DNA of 6,654 nt, taken from an uncultured bacterium (GTDB lineage Bacteria; Patescibacteriota; Patescibacteriia; Patescibacteriales; Patescibacteriaceae). A program made the translations under genes and the position numbers. Shown piece after piece: positions 1 to 6,287 of the stretch; positions within the stretch are counted from its first letter, which is position 1; each line of letters begins with the position of its first letter. The stretch is from the NCBI GenBank assembly GCA_937868555.1, contig CALMNI010000181.1, forward strand, positions 1 to 6,654. The letters run 5' to 3'. The notes under the pieces were generated by a model. It saw nothing but the letters and a program-made list of their open reading frames with translations. It had not been told where the DNA came from and searched no databases.

Positions 1-21
1 GAAATAGCTAAATAATTTAAG

Positions 22-106
22 AATTTTCAATTTTCAAACAATGAATTAATTACATAATTTAATAATTAATTCATTAGAATTTTTTTGAAATTGAAAATTG
101 AAAATT
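22..106. repeat. AT-rich two-part inverted repeat with heptad repeats
   Basis: The outer arms 22-37 and 91-106 are perfect 16-bp reverse complements, each built from repeats of the heptamer TTTTCAA (left) or TTGAAAA (right). Nested inside, 40-52 (AATGAATTAATTA) and 63-75 are perfect 13-bp reverse complements around a 10-base centre. The spacers between the nested arms are unequal: 2 bases on the left and 15 on the right. The right side carries an extra, slightly shortened heptad from 84. With almost no G+C this is a poor intrinsic terminator. It could extrude as a cruciform, or be one copy of a dispersed intergenic repeat. It covers the -35 region proposed for the aminotransferase. Confidence 0.75.
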
Positions 107-113
107 ATAAAAT
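85..113 (+). promoter_or_regulatory. candidate promoter for the aminotransferase operon
   Basis: TTGAAA at 85-90 and TAAAAT at 108-113 are separated by 17 bases, a standard sigma-70-type spacing. Transcription would begin near 120, only about 2 bases before the ATG at 122, so the mRNA would be nearly leaderless. The overlapping TATAAA at 106-111 is an alternative -10. The region is so AT-rich that such matches arise easily, so this is a suggestion only. Confidence 0.35.
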
Positions 114-121
114 TTCTACTC

Positions 122-1276
122 ATGTCCCTGCGTTCCAATTCCATTCAATTGAGCGTTATTAAACAAATGGAGCTGCTGGCGGCCCGGCATGTTGATGTTG
201 TTTCTTTAGCGCAAGGAATTCCCAGCTTTGATACGCCGCTGCCGGTTAAGCGTCGGGCGGAGAATGCTTTGCGAGAAGGCATCGTTGCTAAATACTCCTT
301 ATCTCCCGGACTGCCGGAATTGCGCGAAATGATTGAAGCATCCCTCGCGCGCGAGGGTATTTTTTATGATTGGCAAAAAGAGATAATTATTACGGCCGGA
401 TCCATTGAGGGAATCACGGCGAGTCTCTTAGCGCTCACCGATCCGGGCGACGAAGTTATTATTCCTGATCCGACCTATACAAGTTATAGAGAGGCGGTGC
501 GCCTTGCCGGCTGCGTTCCCGTTTTTGTTCCTTTGTCCGAAGAAGAGGGCTGCGGTTTTACACTTGAAAAATTTAAAGCCGCTATTACTTCTAAAACTAA
601 AGTGATATTTTATTGCAATCCTAATAATCCAACAGGAACCGTATACAGCCGCGAAGAATTATTATCTCTTGGAGAATTAGCCGAAGCCCATGATTTATTT
701 TTAATATCTGATGAAGCGTATAAAGATTGCTTGTTTGATGAGGCGCCCTATATTTCCTTGGCTCAATTTTCAAAATTCCGCCGCCGCTTAATTAGAATTT
801 TTACTTTTTCAAAAACCTATGCCATGACCGGTTGGCGCCTTGGCTATGTTAATGCCGAAGAATCAATTGCCAGGGAAATTATGAAAGTACATGATACCTT
901 GGTTACCTGCGCCCCGGTGATCTCGCAATATGCAGCCATGGGAGCTTTGGAAGCAGGTGATGAATCGATCCGTTATTTTAGAGGGCACTATCAAAAGCGA
1001 CGCGATGCGATGTGCGCCTGTTTTGACCAATTATCTAATTATCTTTCCTACGTAAAGCCGCAAGCTGCTTATTTTGTTTTTCCCAAAATAAAAGGCTGTA
1101 CCGACAGCCTTGCCCTTGCTAAAGATATTCTTGAAAAAGTGAAATTGGCGCTCGTACCCGGAGTTGCTTTTGGTCCGGCGGGGGAGGGGCATCTGCGATT
1201 TAGTTTCGGACGCGAAGAAAAGGATATTCATGAAGGCATGAAGCGTTTTGAAAAATACTGTCGAAATTATTTATGA
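122..1276 (+). CDS. class I/II PLP-dependent aminotransferase (aspartate aminotransferase-like)
   Basis: A fold-type I, pyridoxal-phosphate enzyme that moves an amino group between an amino acid and a 2-oxo acid in the cytoplasm. Numbering from the ATG gives 384 residues, normal for the family. Visible signatures are the N-terminal SLAQGIPSFDTP, the NPNNPTG loop, SDEAY (Asp contacting the PLP ring nitrogen), SKTYAMTGWRLGY with the Schiff-base Lys231, and the C-terminal LRFSFG with Arg359, which binds the substrate carboxylate. The pattern fits the aspartate aminotransferase subgroup I-gamma, but the exact amino donor cannot be told from sequence. An in-frame TTG at 98 would add 8 residues but lies inside the inverted repeat and promoter, so I chose ATG 122. 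There is no Shine-Dalgarno sequence. The stop codon overlaps the start of the next gene (ATGA), which suggests translational coupling. Confidence 0.93.
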   Translation: MSLRSNSIQLSVIKQMELLAARHVDVVSLAQGIPSFDTPLPVKRRAENALREGIVAKYSLSPGLPELREMIEASLAREGIFYDWQKEIIITAGSIEGITASLLALTDPGDEVIIPDPTYTSYREAVRLAGCVPVFVPLSEEEGCGFTLEKFKAAITSKTKVIFYCNPNNPTGTVYSREELLSLGELAEAHDLFLISDEAYKDCLFDEAPYISLAQFSKFRRRLIRIFTFSKTYAMTGWRLGYVNAEESIAREIMKVHDTLVTCAPVISQYAAMGALEAGDESIRYFRGHYQKRRDAMCACFDQLSNYLSYVKPQAAYFVFPKIKGCTDSLALAKDILEKVKLALVPGVAFGPAGEGHLRFSFGREEKDIHEGMKRFEKYCRNYL

Positions 1277-2004
1277 AAAAAATTGCTCACCGCATATTGC
1301 GATATTATTTGTCGCTCTTGGCGCGGGTAGTGTTGTGGCGCAGCCGTCCCTATGTTATCGCCATTGCCGGTACCGTTAATAAATCGTTTGTACGAGAAGC
1401 AGTTGCCAAAATTTTACGGGAGAACGGATTAGCTGTCGAGACAACCATACGCAGCTTTAATACTGACATAGGCTTACCCTTAAGTATTCTCGGTTTGGAT
1501 AGCGGGTATGAGTCGTATAAGCGCTGGCTGCGCCTATTGCCGCAGGCTTTTGTACAAGCCCTAAAAAGGCGTTTACCGGCCTATGTAATCGTCGAACTTG
1601 GAATATCGCACCCAGGCGATGTAAAGCCTCTTATGGGCCTTGTAGGGCCTCAAATGGCCATAATTACCGATATCACCCAGCGCTATAGGGAGAATTTTGG
1701 TGATTTAGGAGCTATTAGCCAAGAGTACGCCTTTTTGCTTAAAAGGCTACCGGTCGGAGGCCATTGTCTTTTAAATTATGATACTATACTAGTACGGCAG
1801 CTAGCGGATTTTTCAGCAGCGCCTGTTACTTTTTTTAGTTTAGAAAATTCTTTGAGCGACTATACAATAAATGAGCAGGGGATGAGCGGTACTGTAACTA
1901 TTAATGGTCGCGCAGAAACATTCTTTCTTCCTCGCTTTGGCGCGCATCACATTACTGCCCATATCATCGCGCGTTCAGCGCTTGCTTGTCTTGCCACTAC
2001 ATAA
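1273..2004 (+). CDS. Mur-ligase-like protein, central (ATPase-type) domain only, degenerate
   Basis: 243 residues resembling the middle domain of MurF, the ATP-dependent ligase that adds D-Ala-D-Ala to the peptidoglycan precursor. Recognisable blocks are IAGTVNKSFV (31-40, P-loop position), FNTDIGLPL (62-70), VELGISHPGD (107-116), ITDITQRYRENFG (131-143), LLNYD (166-170) and a final G-HH-ITAH block (223-230). Canonical Mur ligases are about 450 residues. Here the UDP-binding N-terminal domain and the C-terminal domain are absent, and ftsQ starts 2 bases after the stop, leaving no room for a lost end. Key residues differ: GTNGKT is GTVNKS, the Asn and His of the usual ITNIG-AH block are Asp133 and Tyr138, and the site of the carbamoylated Lys falls at Tyr152 by my hand alignment. 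Glu108 is kept. A non-catalytic or altered role near the division machinery is inference. It is coupled to the aminotransferase by a 4-bp overlap. Confidence 0.78.
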   Translation: MKKIAHRILRYYLSLLARVVLWRSRPYVIAIAGTVNKSFVREAVAKILRENGLAVETTIRSFNTDIGLPLSILGLDSGYESYKRWLRLLPQAFVQALKRRLPAYVIVELGISHPGDVKPLMGLVGPQMAIITDITQRYRENFGDLGAISQEYAFLLKRLPVGGHCLLNYDTILVRQLADFSAAPVTFFSLENSLSDYTINEQGMSGTVTINGRAETFFLPRFGAHHITAHIIARSALACLATT

Positions 2005-2006
2005 CT

Positions 2007-2876
2007 ATGGTTTCTTCTCTCCATCGCCATTACCGGCCCGTAAAAGTTTCCCGCGAGCGGTATGCTAATCCGTATTTTCGCGCCCGCCGAGCTGATAGGA
2101 TTGCCAGTTCGCGCGTAAAAAATGCTGCCGCTAAGATTTCTCCGCGCTTGTGGCTGTGGATAATCGGTTCTTGCATAGTGCTGGCGGCACTTGCTTGGCT
2201 GCTTCTTTTTTCGGATGTTTTTAAAATTACCCGCGTTGATATCAGCGGTTTGCCGGATGATGAGAATGTGCAAGCCGAGTCTTTAGTATGGGAACAAGCC
2301 GATCTTTCGAGATTATTATTATTGTCCCAATCGCGGCTTTTTGTTTTTTCTGAAAAAAATTTGCGGGAAACACTTGAAGAGCAGTATGCTATTTCATCAG
2401 TGAAAATAATAAAAAAACTTCCGGGCACTCTCGCCATCCGCATTATCGAAAAAACTCCGGCGGCGGTATGGTCTGAAGCAGATAGTTATTATTTAATTGA
2501 TGCCCAAGGCACAATTATTCGTTTAGTTTCGGGTGCGGTTGAGGGTTTGCCGACGTTGTATAACAACGGCGAAGCGCGGGTGCAAGAACATTCCGTCAGC
2601 GGCGATCTTTCCCCGGTTGGCGTTGCCGCTGAAATTGATCATCAGCTAAAAAGCCGTTTTGGGTTGTTGGCTTATCAGCAGTTGAATGTTGATAACGATC
2701 GTAATACGATAAAAGCCGTTTTGAAAAATGGCGGCATTCTTCTCCTCGCAACCAATGAACCGCTCGCGCCCCAGTTTGATCGTTTGGAATTGTTATTGGG
2801 CGGGCAGTTAAAAGATAAGGTTAAGACTATCCACTATATTGATTTACGCTTCGGAGATAGGGTATACTATAAGTAA
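2007..2876 (+). CDS. ftsQ: FtsQ/DivIB-type cell division protein with POTRA domain
   Basis: 289 residues with the layout of FtsQ/DivIB, the bitopic membrane protein that links divisome parts and regulates septal peptidoglycan synthesis. Residues 1-48 are a strongly basic cytoplasmic tail (about 13 Arg/Lys). Residues 49-68 form one membrane helix. A POTRA domain follows at about 72-152 (FKITRVDISG ... VKIIKKLPGTLAIRIIEKTPAAVW). The beta domain comes next, ending in YIDLRFGDRVYYK, a typical end of the family. ATG 2007 is preferred over an in-frame TTG at 1986 because it follows the previous stop by 2 bases and gives the expected basic tail. Standing directly after a Mur-ligase-like gene recalls the dcw clusters, where ftsQ follows mur genes. 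No Shine-Dalgarno is seen, so translation may depend on coupling with the upstream gene. Confidence 0.88.
   Translation: MVSSLHRHYRPVKVSRERYANPYFRARRADRIASSRVKNAAAKISPRLWLWIIGSCIVLAALAWLLLFSDVFKITRVDISGLPDDENVQAESLVWEQADLSRLLLLSQSRLFVFSEKNLRETLEEQYAISSVKIIKKLPGTLAIRIIEKTPAAVWSEADSYYLIDAQGTIIRLVSGAVEGLPTLYNNGEARVQEHSVSGDLSPVGVAAEIDHQLKSRFGLLAYQQLNVDNDRNTIKAVLKNGGILLLATNEPLAPQFDRLELLLGGQLKDKVKTIHYIDLRFGDRVYYK
2839..2868 (+). promoter_or_regulatory. candidate promoter inside the end of ftsQ
   Basis: TTGATT at 2839-2844 and TATACT at 2863-2868 are 18 bases apart, a good sigma-70-type match. Transcription would start near 2875, at the ftsQ stop, about 24 bases ahead of the small ORF at 2899. The same bases encode the conserved IDLRFGDRVYY end of FtsQ, so the match may be partly forced by coding. 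Confidence 0.35.
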
Positions 2877-2898
2877 GTTTACTTACTCATAATCGCAT

Positions 2899-3051
2899 AT
2901 GTGGGAAACAGGTTTTAAATGGCTCTTCGGATTCGGCGTTCTTGTCTTCGCTTTGATTTGCGTTGGCTTCTTTCTTCTAATAATTCGCATCGCGCTTTCT
3001 TTTGTTCCTGAAGTTCACTTTCTTGGTTTAGTTATTACAGCTGCTATTTAG
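2899..3051 (+). CDS. small hydrophobic membrane ORF, 50 residues, unknown function
   Basis: ATG at 2899 opens a 50-residue frame beginning MWETGFKWLFGFG, followed by one clear hydrophobic stretch at about 10-29 (VLVFALICVGFFLLII), then a short polar patch (RIALSFVPEVHF) and a hydrophobic end. It fills the gap between ftsQ and the convergent dehydrogenase gene, overlapping the latter by 8 bases. For it: the position in an otherwise fully packed genome, a candidate promoter 24 bases upstream, and a stop junction identical to the other convergent junction in the window (TGCTATTTAG). Against it: small size, no recognisable family and no ribosome binding site, although none of its neighbours has one either. 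Function unknown; possibly a one-pass membrane peptide. Confidence 0.42.
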   Translation: MWETGFKWLFGFGVLVFALICVGFFLLIIRIALSFVPEVHFLGLVITAAI

Positions 3052-4240
3052 GGGAAAGCCTATAAATTTTATCGTCATTTGCCCGGAGCTTGCCGCGGCC
3101 ATCACGATTTGAGGTTGCAAAGTAGATTGAGCCATCTGGCGCTTGGACAACATCGCGAATACGGCCGACAGCAATGTCGGTCATTTTTGTAAAAGCGGTT
3201 ATCCGTTTAGGATCTTTTGGGTCAATAGAAAGTTTAAATAAACCCTCGCCCTTTAATGCCGCAAAAAAGAGCTGATTGGTGAATTGCGGGAAAAGCTTGC
3301 TCGTATAAAAAAGCATTCCGGAAGGCGCAACGGCCGGAGTAAATTCAAGCAAGGGACTAATTAGTCCTTCTTTTTTTTGCTTGTGATGAATAAGCGGCCA
3401 GCCATAGTTTTTAGCCTTTTCAATAATATTAATTTCATCGCCGCCGGCCGGTCCATCAAAGACCGAAGGGCCATGTTCGGTTTCCCACAATATTTCATGT
3501 TCGCCGTCCCAAGCTAACCCTTGGGGATTGCGATGGCCGTAGGACCACACCGGAGAATTAGGAAAGGGATTGTCGGCCGGAATGTTTCCGTCGCGGTTAA
3601 TGCGTAAAATTTTGCCGCCCAGCGATTTTAAATCTTGGGCAATTTCGCGCTTTGTTGAGTCGCCCGTTGTTATTAAGAGGGTCTTATCAGGCATGAATAA
3701 TAAGCGGCAGCCAGCATGGTTAGTAGCAGCTGGAATGCCATCGATTAAGATTTTTTCATCGCTAATTGCATTGCCATTATCAATAAAGCTAATGACCTTA
3801 TCAACAAGGGCGTTTCTTGAGCCGCTTGCAAGACAGGCATACATTTTTTTATTGTCTGTATAATCTGGATCAAGCGCTAGCCCCATCAGGCCTTCTTCGC
3901 CGCCCTGAGAAACGGCAAAAGTCGCCAGGGGTTCTTTTTGTAATACGCCCTTATCAATAATGCGGAGGTTTCCGTTCCGTTCACTGACAATTAGCCTATC
4001 AGCCGAAGTAAATACAAGGCTCCAGGGAACATAGAGATCTTGCGCGATGACCTCTATGCTATATGCAACAGCAGCGGTTTTATCTTCATTGGGAACGGTT
4101 GGCGTAACTTCATTATTATCATTTACTACACCGGCTTGCGGCTCGCTTTGGAAAAGACCTAGATATGTATAGGCAAAAATTCCTCCGGCAATCAATATAA
4201 CAAAGCCAATGCCTAATTTCCACAGAAGATGTTTTTTCAT
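3044..4240 (-). CDS. membrane-anchored PQQ-dependent glucose/sorbosone-type dehydrogenase
   Basis: 398 residues. Residues 8-28 are an uncleaved-looking signal anchor, 30-58 an acidic/proline linker, and 60-398 a six-bladed beta-propeller of the GSDH family (soluble glucose dehydrogenase and E. coli aldose sugar dehydrogenase YliI). Such enzymes oxidise sugars outside the cytoplasm with PQQ and calcium. Motifs are VPWSLVF (71-77), EEGLMGLALDPDY, NHAGCRLLFMPD with the catalytic-base position His175, LGGKILRINRDG, YGHRNPQGLAWD with PQQ-contacting Arg237-Asn238, WETEHGP and GGDEIN (calcium region), Lys330, and GRIRDV with Arg360 and Arg362. All these family positions look intact, so an active quinoprotein is likely, though the substrate is unknown. 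It starts 3 bases after the Gmad2 gene, evidently as an operon. Its stop overlaps the convergent small ORF. Confidence 0.9.
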   Translation of the reverse strand: MKKHLLWKLGIGFVILIAGGIFAYTYLGLFQSEPQAGVVNDNNEVTPTVPNEDKTAAVAYSIEVIAQDLYVPWSLVFTSADRLIVSERNGNLRIIDKGVLQKEPLATFAVSQGGEEGLMGLALDPDYTDNKKMYACLASGSRNALVDKVISFIDNGNAISDEKILIDGIPAATNHAGCRLLFMPDKTLLITTGDSTKREIAQDLKSLGGKILRINRDGNIPADNPFPNSPVWSYGHRNPQGLAWDGEHEILWETEHGPSVFDGPAGGDEINIIEKAKNYGWPLIHHKQKKEGLISPLLEFTPAVAPSGMLFYTSKLFPQFTNQLFFAALKGEGLFKLSIDPKDPKRITAFTKMTDIAVGRIRDVVQAPDGSIYFATSNRDGRGKLRANDDKIYRLSPK

Positions 4241-4243
4241 ATA

Positions 4244-4717
4244 TTAGAAAGTTAAGGGAATTTCAATGCTATCGTCATTTTCCGGTAACCCGGAAGGATT
4301 ATCTTTTTGCAGTATTAAGGTTCCGGTCGTAGTGGCTGGTTTTGAAAAGGTGAGGGTAGCCGTAAAGGGAACAAATTCGGTAGTCATCCATTCGCCTTGG
4401 GCTTGCGCCGGAGCCTGGGCAATAATTTTGCCATTGGCATCTTTTAATATAACGGGGAACGAAGCTTCAAAATACCATTGTCCGCGCGCTTTGCCTTTAA
4501 TAAGAAGGGGACTAGACGCTAGGGTGTGAGGAAGGGGCTCTTCGAGCTTAATTATATTATCATGCCGATCGGCTATGACTGGACTGGTAGGATAGGGGTT
4601 TTGCGACGGGGCGGGAGTTGGAGCGGACGGTGAGGGCCGAAATTTTTGTTGAATAATGAGGCCTATGCAGGCGAGAGCAAGAATAATACAAAGCGTAATG
4701 AGGGTGTTTTTTTTCAT
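4244..4717 (-). CDS. membrane-anchored Gmad2 immunoglobulin-like domain protein
   Basis: 157 residues: a basic start and hydrophobic helix (5-23), a Pro/Ser/Thr-rich linker (28-47) and one beta-rich domain (about 55-157) matching Gmad2, the Ig-like domain also found in spore germination protein GerM. Matching elements are the opening EEPLPHTLASSPLLIKGKA, the FPVILKDANGKIIAQAPA strands, EFVPFTATLTF and the closing GTLILQKDNPSG. LALAC at 13-17 resembles a lipobox only weakly (Ala at -3), so a simple membrane anchor is more likely. It is the first gene of a two-gene unit with the dehydrogenase, and both have an MKK start, one anchor helix and a linker, which suggests both face the outside. A partner or substrate-positioning role for the dehydrogenase is inference. 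Confidence 0.8.
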   Translation of the reverse strand: MKKNTLITLCIILALACIGLIIQQKFRPSPSAPTPAPSQNPYPTSPVIADRHDNIIKLEEPLPHTLASSPLLIKGKARGQWYFEASFPVILKDANGKIIAQAPAQAQGEWMTTEFVPFTATLTFSKPATTTGTLILQKDNPSGLPENDDSIEIPLTF

Positions 4718-4766
4718 ATGATAGTAAGGCTTTTATTGAAACTTCTTCCATGATACACTTAAACAC
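4718..4766. promoter_or_regulatory. 49-bp divergent promoter region
   Basis: The only non-coding DNA between the Gmad2 gene (minus) and the CAP gene (plus), so it must hold both promoters unless they lie in coding DNA. On the plus strand TGATACACT (4751-4759) is an extended -10. The -35 at the expected place (4731-4736, TTTTAT) is poor. Transcription would start near 4766, one base before the CAP ATG, giving a leaderless mRNA. On the minus strand TATCAT (complement of 4750-4755) could serve the Gmad2 operon with a leader of about 26 bases and a weak -35 inside the CAP gene. The two -10 elements overlap, so use of one should interfere with the other. Confidence 0.4.
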
Positions 4767-5633
4767 ATGAATAAGAAAGTTTTTATTAGTTTGCTCGTAG
4801 TAATTCTTTTAGCTGCCGGTGCAGGATTTTGGTTTATTACCCGAAATTCTACTGAGGATTCAGCTAAAACTTTTACTGCCAATGTTGAAACAAAAGCCCG
4901 GGAGTTTGCTACCTCCGTAGCCTTGCCTGAACCTTTGCGGTATAAGGCTATTGAAAAACCACGGGAACTATCGCTTACCGGCGTGTTGGCCGAAACAAAT
5001 CGTTATCGCAGTTTTGAAATGCTGCCTCCTCTGACTTTGAATAAAGAGCTAACTAAAGGTGCTGAAAAAAAATTACAAGATATGTTTGATAAGCAGTATT
5101 TCGCCCACCAATCTCCTGATGGCAAAGGGCCGGCGCAAATAGCCGACGCAGTCGGGTATAAATATCTTACGATAGGGGAAAATTTAGCCTTAGGAAATTT
5201 TGGCGGCGATTCAGCATTGGTAAAAGCTTGGATGGATAGCCCCGGGCACAGAGCTAATATTTTAAATAAGAAGTATAAGGAAATTGGCATTGCTGTCGGA
5301 GAGGGAATATACGAAGGCGAGCATATCTGGCTGGCCGTGCAGGAATTTGGCGTTCCAGCATCCTTATGCACTGCTCCGGAACGCAGCCTTGAATTACTTG
5401 TTAGCGCCAATAAGCAAGAAATCTCAGAAATAGAAAAAAGAATAGACGAACAGCAGCGGCGGGTTAATGAGACAGAGCCTAAAAACGGGCCAGCATATAA
5501 TCGCGAGGCGGCCGCATATAACAGCTTGGTTGAGCAATACAACGATCTATCTTCACGGACGAAAAAGTTAGTGGAGAAGTTTAATACGCAAGTAGAAACC
5601 TATAATCAGTGCTTGCGATCGCATGCTATTTAG
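4767..5633 (+). CDS. membrane-anchored CAP/SCP-domain protein with C-terminal helical hairpin
   Basis: 288 residues. Residues 4-24 are a signal anchor, 25-70 a linker, and 72-198 a CAP (SCP/PR-1, YkwD-like) domain. Motifs are LAETNRYR (74-81), LQDMFDKQYFAHQSPDG with His114, GENLALG with Glu138, WMDSPGHRANILN with His161, and KEIGIAVGEG. The His and Glu positions forming the CAP cavity in this family are present. Bacterial CAP proteins are secreted or surface proteins whose biochemical role is mostly unsettled; lipid or wall binding and proteolysis have been proposed. Residues 205-283 are charged and helical with a break at TEPKNGPAYN (236-245), which suggests an antiparallel coiled coil. The only two cysteines, Cys201 and Cys282, bracket it. 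No Shine-Dalgarno is seen. Its stop overlaps the convergent DedA gene by 8 bases. Confidence 0.9.
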   Translation: MNKKVFISLLVVILLAAGAGFWFITRNSTEDSAKTFTANVETKAREFATSVALPEPLRYKAIEKPRELSLTGVLAETNRYRSFEMLPPLTLNKELTKGAEKKLQDMFDKQYFAHQSPDGKGPAQIADAVGYKYLTIGENLALGNFGGDSALVKAWMDSPGHRANILNKKYKEIGIAVGEGIYEGEHIWLAVQEFGVPASLCTAPERSLELLVSANKQEISEIEKRIDEQQRRVNETEPKNGPAYNREAAAYNSLVEQYNDLSSRTKKLVEKFNTQVETYNQCLRSHAI

Positions 5634-6261
5634 AACGACGAAACAGGGAGAAGAATGAAGAAATAAGTTGTTGGCGCAACTTTTTATTTTTTATAATATG
5701 AATTATTTGCGGCAAGGCTGAAAAAAATATAATCGCAATAATTATTGGTACAATGTAGCGGTCGGCATCGGGTATTAAGCGGCCAAGAAAATAACCGCCG
5801 AGCAAAAGGCCCACTGCCCACAATAGTGCGCCCACAATATTATACACGACAAAAGTTTTATATTTCATATTGCCGACGCCGGCGAGAATAGGGGCAAAAG
5901 TCCGTACTATGGGTAAAAAACGGGCAAGGATAATGGTTTTGCCGCCATGGATTTCAAAAAAATGTTGCGCTCGTTCAAGGTGGTCTTTGTGAAAGAGAAG
6001 AGAATCTTCCTTTTTAAATATTTTAGGTCCAACGCGTTTGCCAAAGGCATATCCAACGCCGTCTCCCAAAACAGCGGCTATAAAGAGCAGGGGAAGAAGC
6101 CATTTTAATTCCAAAACCCCTTGGGATGCTAGGAAGCCGGCCGTGAATAAGAGGCTGTCGCCCGGAAGAAAAAAACCTATAAATAATCCTGACTCAGCAA
6201 AGGTTATAAGGAAAAGGCCGACGTAGCCGGCAGCTGTTATGAGGGGGATAAGATCAAACAT
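5626..6261 (-). CDS. DedA family (VTT domain) integral membrane protein
   Basis: 211 residues, the usual DedA length. These inner-membrane proteins act in lipid (undecaprenyl phosphate or phospholipid) movement and membrane homeostasis. Signatures are FAESGLFIGFFLPGDSLL (21-38), ARFLPIVRTFAPILAG (113-128) and a GALLWAVGLLLGGYFLG helix (144-160). Glu23, Asp35, Arg114 and Arg120 sit at a constant offset of 16 from Glu39, Asp51, Arg130 and Arg136, the residues known to be needed in E. coli YqjA, so function is probably preserved. Hydrophobic stretches also occur at 5-20, 54-72 and 168-190, and the end is basic (KNKKLRQQ ... FRRSK). The gene has its own candidate promoter and no Shine-Dalgarno. 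Which lipid it handles cannot be told; a role in carrier-lipid recycling for wall synthesis is one possibility. Confidence 0.92.
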   Translation of the reverse strand: MFDLIPLITAAGYVGLFLITFAESGLFIGFFLPGDSLLFTAGFLASQGVLELKWLLPLLFIAAVLGDGVGYAFGKRVGPKIFKKEDSLLFHKDHLERAQHFFEIHGGKTIILARFLPIVRTFAPILAGVGNMKYKTFVVYNIVGALLWAVGLLLGGYFLGRLIPDADRYIVPIIIAIIFFSALPQIIHIIKNKKLRQQLISSFFSLFRRSK

Positions 6262-6287
6262 GATAATGGATTAATATTTACTCAGAC

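Noticed and set aside
1960..2010. Frameshift that would have cut off the C-terminal domain of the Mur-like protein
   Set aside because: Just after the stop the only open plus frame is FtsQ from its normal basic start; no remnant of a Mur C-terminal domain is seen in any frame.
1947..2443. Overlapping minus-strand frames opposite the Mur-like and ftsQ genes
   Set aside because: Their translations show no domain and the plus-strand frames carry clear family motifs.
2872..2887. Small hairpin (AGTAAG/CTTACT, 4-base loop) at the ftsQ stop as a terminator
   Set aside because: Only 6-7 bp, low G+C and not followed by a T run; too weak to call.
3570..3863. Plus-strand frame inside the dehydrogenase gene, and a similar one at 4266-4529 inside the Gmad2 gene
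   Set aside because: Both are antisense to well supported genes and have no independent signals.
4250..4262. Terminator at the 3-bp gap between the Gmad2 and dehydrogenase genes
   Set aside because: No hairpin or T run is visible and the spacing indicates a shared transcript.
5003..5542. Long open frame on the minus strand opposite the CAP gene
   Set aside because: It lies wholly inside a recognisable CAP-domain gene on the other strand, and its translation is Ser/Cys/Leu-rich without any domain; it is a coding shadow.
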